DNA of 64,000 nucleotides from Saccharopolyspora thermophila (GTDB taxonomy: Bacteria > Actinomycetota > Actinomycetes > Mycobacteriales > Pseudonocardiaceae): contig NZ_BMMT01000011.1 in assembly GCF_014646075.1 (NCBI RefSeq), positions 124,001-188,000 of the forward strand, read 5' to 3'. Shown here one piece after another: positions 58,748 to 64,000 of this stretch (position 1 is its first letter; every line of letters starts with the position of its first letter). The notes under the pieces were generated by a model that saw nothing but the letters and a program-made list of their open reading frames with translations, searched no databases and had not been told where the DNA came from. The translations under genes were made by a program, and so were the position numbers.

Positions 58748-59983
58748 CTACCAGTCCAGTTGGCCGCTGATCGTCTCGTCCGAGTCGACCTTGGTGTAGC
58801 CGCCCTCCTGGGCCTGCTTCTCCAACTTGTCCGCCGCGGTGCTCAGCCCCCCGGCCACCTGGTTGTACACCGACCAGCCCACGTCCTTGGCCCCGTAGCT
58901 CGGCTGGCCCGGGCGGGTGGTGGTGGTCTCGCCGGTGCGCGGGTCGACGACCGGGTTGCCGCGGGCGTCGACCTTGGTGTGCGAGCCGTCCGGGTTGACC
59001 CGGGCGAGATCCCCGTCGCCGTCGACGGTGTGGTCGCCGTCCTCGGCGCGCTGCTTGTAGCCCTCGCCGACCTGGTCGATGACCTTCTTGGCGTCGCCGA
59101 GGCGCTTGTTCTCCTCGCCCGAGAGGGTGCTGCCCACGTCGGCGGGGCTGCGGCCGCCGTCACCGCCCTTGGCGCCGTCGGTGATCTGCTGGACGCTCTC
59201 GACGATGCGGATGGTGTCCAGGATCGCCTTGATCGCGGTGATCACCTTCATGATCTTGTCGATGATCGAGGTGATCTTCTGGATCTGCTGGGCCGCGCGG
59301 GCGCAGGTGATGCCGGCCTCGGCGGTGGTGGCCGCGGTGGCCGCCGCGATGGACCCGCCGAAGGTCGGCCCGGCCGCCGCGGTCGCGGTGAGCCACGTGG
59401 TGACCGCCCAGGTCAGGAAGTCGGCGAGGATGCCCTTGATGACACCTTCGGCGGCCTCCATCATGGTGCCGCTCATCTGCAGCAGCTGGGAGAGGTTGTT
59501 GGCCTGCCCGGCGGTGTTCTGCACACCCTTGATGAACCTGGCCATTTTGGTGCGCAGCGCGTCGGCCGCCGCGCCGTCCCAGTCCTTCAGTTCGCTGTCC
59601 AGCGTTTCGGTCAGGTTGTCGGCCAGCTCGTCGAGCTGGCCCTGCACCCCGGTGAACGCCTCGGCGCCCTTGGCGAGCGCCTCGCTGTCCCCGGTGACCA
59701 GCTGGATCGCGTCGCGCACCGGCGCCACGAAGTTGATCACGAACTCCACGCCGGTGCCGATGAGGAAACCCATCGGGTCCAGCGCGAAGCTGGTGGCGCT
59801 GGACAGGTAGCTCTCGATGTCGGCCGCGAGGGCTTCGATGTCTCCCTTGCCCGCATGCTCCTCGGCGCTGATGAGGTCCTTGACGAACGGCAGCTTGCCG
59901 AACGCGGAGCCGTCCACGGGTGGCGCGAGCGGGTTCACGACGCTTCCGGCCTTCTCGGCCGCTGCCTCGGCGTTCGTGGTCAC
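58748..59983 (-). CDS. Long helical WXG100-like, type VII secretion-associated protein
   Basis: A 411-residue Ala-rich helical protein. It has a WXG-like turn in LKDWDGAAADALRTKMARFI at ~residue 130, flanked by long amphipathic helices, a hydrophobic stretch (AVTTWLTATAAAGPTFGGSI) and a charged repeat-like C-terminal part, GDHTVDGDGDLARVNPDGSH and DARGNPVVDPRTG. These features fit a WXG100-superfamily or polymorphic secreted substrate, but no toxin domain is recognisable. Its GTG overlaps the stop of the EspC-like gene and is preceded by GGAGGGGG, so the module is translationally coupled. Confidence 0.7.
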   Translation of the reverse strand: MTTNAEAAAEKAGSVVNPLAPPVDGSAFGKLPFVKDLISAEEHAGKGDIEALAADIESYLSSATSFALDPMGFLIGTGVEFVINFVAPVRDAIQLVTGDSEALAKGAEAFTGVQGQLDELADNLTETLDSELKDWDGAAADALRTKMARFIKGVQNTAGQANNLSQLLQMSGTMMEAAEGVIKGILADFLTWAVTTWLTATAAAGPTFGGSIAAATAATTAEAGITCARAAQQIQKITSIIDKIMKVITAIKAILDTIRIVESVQQITDGAKGGDGGRSPADVGSTLSGEENKRLGDAKKVIDQVGEGYKQRAEDGDHTVDGDGDLARVNPDGSHTKVDARGNPVVDPRTGETTTTRPGQPSYGAKDVGWSVYNQVAGGLSTAADKLEKQAQEGGYTKVDSDETISGQLDW

Positions 59984-60324
59984 CAGGAACCCCCTCCACC
60001 GCGGCCGGCGGTGAAGCTGCCGAACAGCCGCCGGAGCATGTCGGCCAGCGACTCGTCGGTCTCGCGGTACTCCTTGCCTGCGGCGGTCAGGTCCGCACCG
60101 GCTTTGGTCAGGCCCTCGGCCATCTCGTCGAGGTGCTGCTGGAACCGGTCGAGCAGGTCGCGGTAGGAGCTGTAGGTGGTCGCCAGGCCGAGCAGCCCCC
60201 AGGAGAGCTCCGGCACCTGGGCCTCGGTCGCCTTGGCCTTGATCTGCTTCGCCGCGTCGGTCATCCGGTCGACGTTGGAGCCGCAGCGCACGATCGCGTC
60301 GGGTGGGGCGTGGTAGCCGGTCAT
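59980..60324 (-). CDS. EspC-like (ESX-associated) small helical protein
   Basis: A 114-residue protein that resembles EspC-type, type VII secretion-associated proteins. It has an N-terminal IVRCGSNVDRMTDAAKQIKAKA helix, a central loop, then SYRDLLDRFQQHLDEMAEGLTKAG and TAAGKEYRETDESLADMLRRLF, which carries the Y-x-x-x-[D/E] pattern of type VII export signals. The Cys and Gly-rich tail are unusual. It lies between the YbaB-like gene (adjacent start/stop) and the long WXG-like gene (4-bp overlap). Confidence 0.75.
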   Translation of the reverse strand: MTGYHAPPDAIVRCGSNVDRMTDAAKQIKAKATEAQVPELSWGLLGLATTYSSYRDLLDRFQQHLDEMAEGLTKAGADLTAAGKEYRETDESLADMLRRLFGSFTAGRGGGGSW

Positions 60325-60770
60325 CAGTACCTCCGGTTGTCGAGGAAGGTGTCGGGCATGTCCTCCTCGTCGTCGACCATTTCGCTCGGGGGATCGGCGG
60401 GCGCGGCGCCGAACAGCTCCTCCTGGGTGCGCAACACGCGGTCGCGGACGTCGCTGTCCGGCAGGTACTCCTGGACGATCTCGGCCTGCATACGCGCGGC
60501 TTCGGCGACCGCCTGCCGCAGGGTGCTCATGACGGTGTCGGACAGCTGGGTGGGCGTCTGGCGCAGGGCGTCGGCGGTGAACTGGATGTCGGTGACCCCG
60601 CCGGGCCCGGCGGTGACGGTCACCGACCGGTCGGCGGAGGTGGCTGACGCCTGCAGGGCGCTGATCTCCTCCCGCATGCGCCCGAAGTCGCCCATCCGCT
60701 CCTCGGCGCGGCGACCGGCTTCCTTGAGCGCTTCGAGCTTACGTTGCAGATCGTCCAGATCCGCTGGCAT
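60324..60770 (-). CDS. YbaB/EbfC family protein
   Basis: A 148-residue YbaB/EbfC-like nucleoid-associated protein. N-terminal helix LDDLQRKLEALKEAGRRAEER, then the beta-core VTVTAGPGGVTDIQFTADAL, helix MSTLRQAVAEAARMQAEIVQEY, and an acidic C-terminal tail DDEEDMPDTFLD. Single copies in other bacteria bind DNA; paralogues near ESX-related genes are common in actinobacteria, and EspL in mycobacterial ESX-1 has the same fold. ATG 60770 follows GGAGG; the frame's 14-codon longer form is not needed. First gene of the minus-strand module. Confidence 0.83.
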   Translation of the reverse strand: MPADLDDLQRKLEALKEAGRRAEERMGDFGRMREEISALQASATSADRSVTVTAGPGGVTDIQFTADALRQTPTQLSDTVMSTLRQAVAEAARMQAEIVQEYLPDSDVRDRVLRTQEELFGAAPADPPSEMVDDEEDMPDTFLDNRRY

Positions 60771-61205
60771 GTTCGCCTCCTCGGCCCAACACGACTGGTT
60801 CCGGTCGAGCATCCGTGCTGATCCAGGCGGGTTCCGGGGATGTTGCGAAGAGTTTCCGGAAAGTCGTCGATCCGTTATCGAATCGAGCGACGCGCAGTGG
60901 TTTTGCGAGGTGGAGCCGGGCGCGGTTCGCGATGAGATCTGGCCGTGCGCACCTGGTCGGCGCGCGCTCGGGGAGCGCGATCATGCGGCGTGGCACCGGC
61001 CGTTGATCGACTCGTCGGCGGCACCTGTTGCGAGACTCCCGCCGGATCTGGGAGTCTCCCACTGCCTGCGGACCTACTCCGTGGTAGCACGACCGGCACC
61101 GGGGCCGGGCAGGTTGGCTGGAGCGGGCGTGCCGTGTCGTCGAGGGGCCGACACGGCACGCCCGCGACCACGGGCGGCGCCAGAGCAGGCACCGCCCGGG
61201 ATATC
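60771..61205. other. 435-bp intergenic region upstream of the YbaB-like module
   Basis: No supported gene. It should contain the promoter for the minus-strand YbaB/EspC module. At its right end is the long inverted repeat 61123-61165. Small open frames on both strands have no family-like sequence. Confidence 0.55.
61123..61165 (-). terminator. Long perfect hairpin after the coiled-coil gene
   Basis: A 17-bp perfect stem (61123-61139 with 61149-61165, core GCCGTGTCG/CGACACGGC) and a 9-nt loop, 41 bp downstream of the minus-strand gene that ends at 61206. There is no T-run, as is usual in high-GC actinobacteria. Probably its terminator. Confidence 0.65.
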
Positions 61206-61667
61206 TCAGCTCTCCAGTCCGGCGAGGGCCTTGCGGACGCGCTCCATCTCGGCCTCCAGCTCCGCGAGCTTGGCCTCGTGCTGCTGGCGCGCGGCGGTCA
61301 GCACGCTCTCGATGGTTTCGGAGATCTCCTGGTGCAGCTCCGCGGCCGCCTTGGACACCGCCGACGCCGGGATCGGCAGACCCTGCACGACGCGCTTGCC
61401 GGCGTGCATGAGATCGGCCTGCCACTCACCGTCGGCGGTGCCGGTGACGGTCAGCGTCAGCTCCACCGTGCGGGTCTTCTTCGCGGTGCTCTGCTTGCGG
61501 GCGCGCGGCTTCTTCGGCGCCTCCTCGGCCGGGGCGGGCTGCGCCGTGGTGTTGGCAGACGGGGCCTCGGCGGTGTTCTCGCTGGTCACCGCGGGCGTGG
61601 AGGCGGCCTGCGGCGGCTCGGCCGACACCGGGGCGGTCTGCTCGGTGGCCGTCTGTTCTTCGGTCAA
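61206..61667 (-). CDS. Small protein with disordered N-terminus and C-terminal coiled coil, unknown function
   Basis: A 153-residue protein. The first ~70 residues are Glu/Ala/Thr/Pro-rich and disordered, followed by a basic KKPRARKQSTAKKTR patch. A compact region VELTLTVTGTADGEWQADL comes next, and a C-terminal coiled coil, ARQQHEAKLAELEAEMERVRK. I do not recognise the family. The start is taken as TTG 61667 because AGGAG lies 7 bp upstream; the frame extends 28 codons further without support. A nucleoid or scaffold role is conceivable from the charge pattern, but that is speculation. Confidence 0.65.
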   Translation of the reverse strand: MTEEQTATEQTAPVSAEPPQAASTPAVTSENTAEAPSANTTAQPAPAEEAPKKPRARKQSTAKKTRTVELTLTVTGTADGEWQADLMHAGKRVVQGLPIPASAVSKAAAELHQEISETIESVLTAARQQHEAKLAELEAEMERVRKALAGLES

Positions 61668-61769
61668 CTCTCTACTCCTGTGTGTCGCGGCGGGGGACCA
61701 GAATAGAACACGTGTTCCCCTCGGGGTGCTGACATGGTGGGCGCGAAGCACCGCTTGCGCCCGACCAGG

Positions 61770-63155
61770 TCACCGCTGCAGAACGGTGACCAGTGCTTGC
61801 AGCGCGGGTCGGAAGGCGGCTTCGGCCGCGGCGGCGTAGCCGACGACCACGCCGGGCGGGTGCTCGCCGGGGCGCACCCAGTGCGGGCCGAGCGCCTCGA
61901 GCTCCACCGAGTGCGCCCGCGCCCGGTCCAGGACTTCTCGCTCCGTCGGTCCCTCCGGGTCCAGCTGCAGGGTGATGTGTAGGCCCGCCGAGATCCCGGC
62001 CGGGTGCGGCCGGTGGTTCGCGCGGACGTCGTCGAGCGCGTCGAGCAGTTGTTCCCGGCGCCTCCGGTACACCGCGCGTGATCGGCGGACGTGCTGATCG
62101 TAAGCGCCCGACCGGATCAGCTCCGCCATGGCCAGCTGTTCGAACAACGGCGCGTGCAGGCCGCTCTGCCGCTTGATGGCGCGGACCGGGTCCACCAGGT
62201 GCGGGGGCAGCGCCAGCCACGCCAACCGCAGCGCCGGGGCCAGCGTCTTGCTGGCGGTCCCCGCGTACGCCACGTGGTTGGGCGCCATCCCCTGCAGCGA
62301 GCCGACCGGCGGGCGGTCGAAGCGGAACTCGCCGTCGTAGTCATCCTCGATGATCAGCCGGTCCTCGGTCTTGGCGAGCCGCACCAGCTCGGCCCGTCGC
62401 ACCGAGCTCATGGCCACGCCCAGCGGGAACTGGTGCGCCGGGGTGACCACCACGGCGCGGCTGCGCAGCTGCGCGACGTCGAGCCCGTCGTGGTCGACCG
62501 GCACCCCGTGCACCGCCATGCCCAGAGCGGCGGGGATGGCGCGCAGGTGCGGCAGCGACGGGTCCTCGAAGTCCACCGCGTCCAGGCCCTGATCGTGCAG
62601 GGCCTTGCTGAGCAGTGACAACGCCTGTGTGTAGCCGTTGCAGATGATGATGCGCTCGGGTGTGGTGGCCACCGCGCGGACCCGTCCGAGGTACTCGGTG
62701 AGGGCCTCGCGCAGCGCTGGGTGCCCCTGCGGGTCGCCGTAGTCCAGGTCGCCGGGCTGCGTGGAGCGCAGCGCGCGGCGGCTGGCGGCGAGCCAGTCCC
62801 GGCGGGGGAAGGCGCTGAGGTCCGGCCGCCCGGGCCGGAAGTCCCAGCGCGGTTCCGGCGCCTCGGCGGGCGCGGGCGCGGTGACCGCCTCCGGGGTCGC
62901 CAACTGCTCGGCGACGGTGGTGGGCGCGCCCTGCCGGGACAGCAGGAAACCCTCGGTGACCAGCTGGTTGTAGGCGCGGGTAACCGTGCCGCGGGCGACC
63001 CCGAGCTCCTGCGCCAGCGCCCGCGTGGACGGGACGCGGCTCCCGGCCGGGAGGCGGCCCTCGCGGATCGCGGTCCGCAGGGCCTCGGCCAGCCTGCGGC
63101 TGTCGGGTCGGCACGCCTGGTCCAGGTCGAGCGAAGCGGACCAGCCAACTGTCAC
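61770..63155 (-). CDS. MocR/PdxR-type GntR-family regulator with aminotransferase domain
   Basis: A 461-residue regulator. The N-terminal winged helix (RRLAEALRTAIREGRLPAGSRVPSTRALAQELG region, ~residues 15-75, with VARGTVTRAYNQLVTEGFL) is fused to a class I aminotransferase-like domain. PLP-site motifs are IIEDDYDGEFRFDRPP and the Lys in YAGTASKTLAPALRLAWLALP. Such proteins bind PLP as effector; PdxR activates pyridoxine genes, others control unrelated loci. No pdxS/T genes are adjacent, so the target is open. GTG 63155 gives the family N-terminus; the frame's 47-codon extension is not supported. Confidence 0.85.
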   Translation of the reverse strand: MTVGWSASLDLDQACRPDSRRLAEALRTAIREGRLPAGSRVPSTRALAQELGVARGTVTRAYNQLVTEGFLLSRQGAPTTVAEQLATPEAVTAPAPAEAPEPRWDFRPGRPDLSAFPRRDWLAASRRALRSTQPGDLDYGDPQGHPALREALTEYLGRVRAVATTPERIIICNGYTQALSLLSKALHDQGLDAVDFEDPSLPHLRAIPAALGMAVHGVPVDHDGLDVAQLRSRAVVVTPAHQFPLGVAMSSVRRAELVRLAKTEDRLIIEDDYDGEFRFDRPPVGSLQGMAPNHVAYAGTASKTLAPALRLAWLALPPHLVDPVRAIKRQSGLHAPLFEQLAMAELIRSGAYDQHVRRSRAVYRRRREQLLDALDDVRANHRPHPAGISAGLHITLQLDPEGPTEREVLDRARAHSVELEALGPHWVRPGEHPPGVVVGYAAAAEAAFRPALQALVTVLQR

Positions 63156-63375
63156 GGCACCCGACTCTATGGGACGGCGCGGTCTCCGTTCTGCGCAGGT
63201 TCCGTGATCGCCGCGACGGCCGCGGAATCCGCTGATCCGAATCGGTCGCGCGCGGGCTGTTGATACGGTGCCCGCCAAGATCAGTAAGAAAATCACGCCG
63301 ACATGGGTAATCGCACACGGTCACCAACTGGTTGCGCAGCGTGCTCACGTCGGCGGAGCGGTTCGGGGGACGGGT

Positions 63376-63930
63376 GTGCCTGAGGACTTCGGGGCGGACA
63401 TCGGTGCTGCCGAGCGGATGGTCCGCGAGTGGCAGGAGCGTGCCGCCGAGAAGGCGGAGAAGTTCGGCCGCATGCAGCAGCGGATCGAACAGATCTCGGT
63501 CACCGAGTCGTCCCGCGACGGCGCCATCCAGGTGACGATCAGCTCGGCGGGCATCCTGCAGGGCCTCGAGCTGTCTGACAAGGCCGGAAACCGTCCGATG
63601 GCGACCCTGGCCAACGAGATCATGCGCGTGGTGCAGGCGGCGCAGTCGAGGATTCCGGAGCTGATGCAGCGGGCGGTGGCCGACACCGTCGGCCTGGACG
63701 ACCCGGCCGCGCAGCACGTGGTGGGTCAGGCCCGCAGGTACTTCCCGGAGCCGCCGGAGGACGAGGCGGAGCCGCAGCGCCGCGCGGCCGGGGTGCAGGA
63801 GATGGGGTTGGACACCGAGGACGACTACGAACCGCCGCAGCGCCCGACCCCGCCGCAGCGCCCGGCGCCGCACCGTGGACCGGACGACTTCGACGACGAC
63901 GACTTCAGCAGCGGTTCGTTTCTGCGCTGA
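63376..63930 (+). CDS. YbaB/EbfC family protein, second copy
   Basis: A 184-residue YbaB/EbfC-like protein. It shows the helix AERMVREWQERAAEKAEKFGRM, the core IQVTISSAGILQGLELSDKA and the helix LANEIMRVVQAAQSRIPELMQRAV, then a long acidic/Pro-rich tail ending DDFDDDDFSSGSFLR. GTG 63376 follows GGGGGA by 5 bp. It begins a plus-strand module whose next gene starts 33 bp downstream. Pairwise it is a distant paralogue of the copy at 60324-60770, with a longer tail. Confidence 0.8.
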   Translation: MPEDFGADIGAAERMVREWQERAAEKAEKFGRMQQRIEQISVTESSRDGAIQVTISSAGILQGLELSDKAGNRPMATLANEIMRVVQAAQSRIPELMQRAVADTVGLDDPAAQHVVGQARRYFPEPPEDEAEPQRRAAGVQEMGLDTEDDYEPPQRPTPPQRPAPHRGPDDFDDDDFSSGSFLR

Positions 63931-63963
63931 CCGCGCCCTGCGCTACCCGGGGACCTCATCGCC

Positions 63964-64000
63964 ATGCCCGACGAGATGAACGTCGTCATCGAGAACCTGC
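63964..64000 (+). CDS. Start of next gene, truncated by the window end
   Basis: Only 12 codons are visible, MPDEMNVVIENL, beginning 33 bp after the second YbaB-like stop. By position it may be an EspC-like or WXG100-like protein, as in the module at 58748-60770, but the sequence is too short to tell. Confidence 0.4.
   Translation, partial: MPDEMNVVIENL

Noticed and set aside
63156..63375. A leader peptide or extended N-terminus for the second YbaB-like protein (frame from 63268)
   Set aside because: GTG 63376 has its own GGGGGA and begins the family-like sequence; the upstream extension has none.

Overview
The window is high-GC actinobacterial chromosome. Gene content and order point to the Pseudonocardiales (Saccharopolyspora/Amycolatopsis-like): a full actinobacterial nuo operon, a GTG/TTG-rich start-codon profile, an rpmG-hadA-hadB-tRNA-Trp-secE-nusG-rplK-rplA block as in mycobacteria, and a mkl/mce locus between rplL and rpoB. 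The genus is an inference from protein similarity that I recognise by eye; no search was run. Nearly everything is core chromosome. I see no insertion sequence, prophage, integron or CRISPR array.

Layout. 1-14444: the end of nuoC, then nuoD to nuoN, mostly coupled by 4-bp ATGA/GTGA overlaps, encoding the proton-pumping NADH:quinone oxidoreductase. 14491-15519: a long-chain polyprenyl diphosphate synthase, probably for menaquinone side chains, so it fits the nuo operon functionally. 15758-16912: a membrane-anchored disordered protein with an ArfC-like C-terminal motif. 16983-21319: an Lrp/AsnC regulator divergent from dimethylargininase, then htpX, a glucose-1-phosphate thymidylyltransferase, a YajQ-family protein and tRNA-Tyr. 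21403-26424: small conserved proteins, a PPOX/F420-type oxidoreductase divergent from an alpha/beta hydrolase, and a membrane GAF/degenerate-GGDEF/EAL protein.

26540-34711 is the translation and transcription block: tRNA-Thr, tRNA-Met, rpmG, hadAB, an aspartate aminotransferase on the other strand, tRNA-Trp, secE-nusG, rplK-rplA, a divergent membrane protein, and an L10-type leader with an internal terminator-like hairpin ahead of rplJ-rplL. 34969-46128 is a complete mce lipid-import operon: Mkl/MceG-type ATPase, two YrbE permeases, six Mce proteins and two Mce-associated membrane proteins. Unlike the usual mycobacterial arrangement, the ATPase is physically joined to its transporter. 46154-49276 is a large TPR-CHAT protein on the minus strand, followed by a 1-kb regulatory gap with a good rpoB promoter. 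50269-57783 is rpoB-rpoC. This RpoB carries Asn at the position of E. coli Ser531, a principal rifamycin-resistance site.

57923-64000 is more accessory-like: an unknown protein; a minus-strand module of YbaB/EbfC-like, EspC-like and long helical WXG-like proteins (a type VII secretion-associated signature without secretion machinery in view); a small coiled-coil protein; a MocR/PdxR-type regulator; and a second YbaB/EbfC-like gene starting another such module that runs off the window. The best candidates for something poorly described are these twin YbaB/EspC modules, the TPR-CHAT protein with an altered catalytic motif, and the tandem hairpin repeats inside the mce operon.
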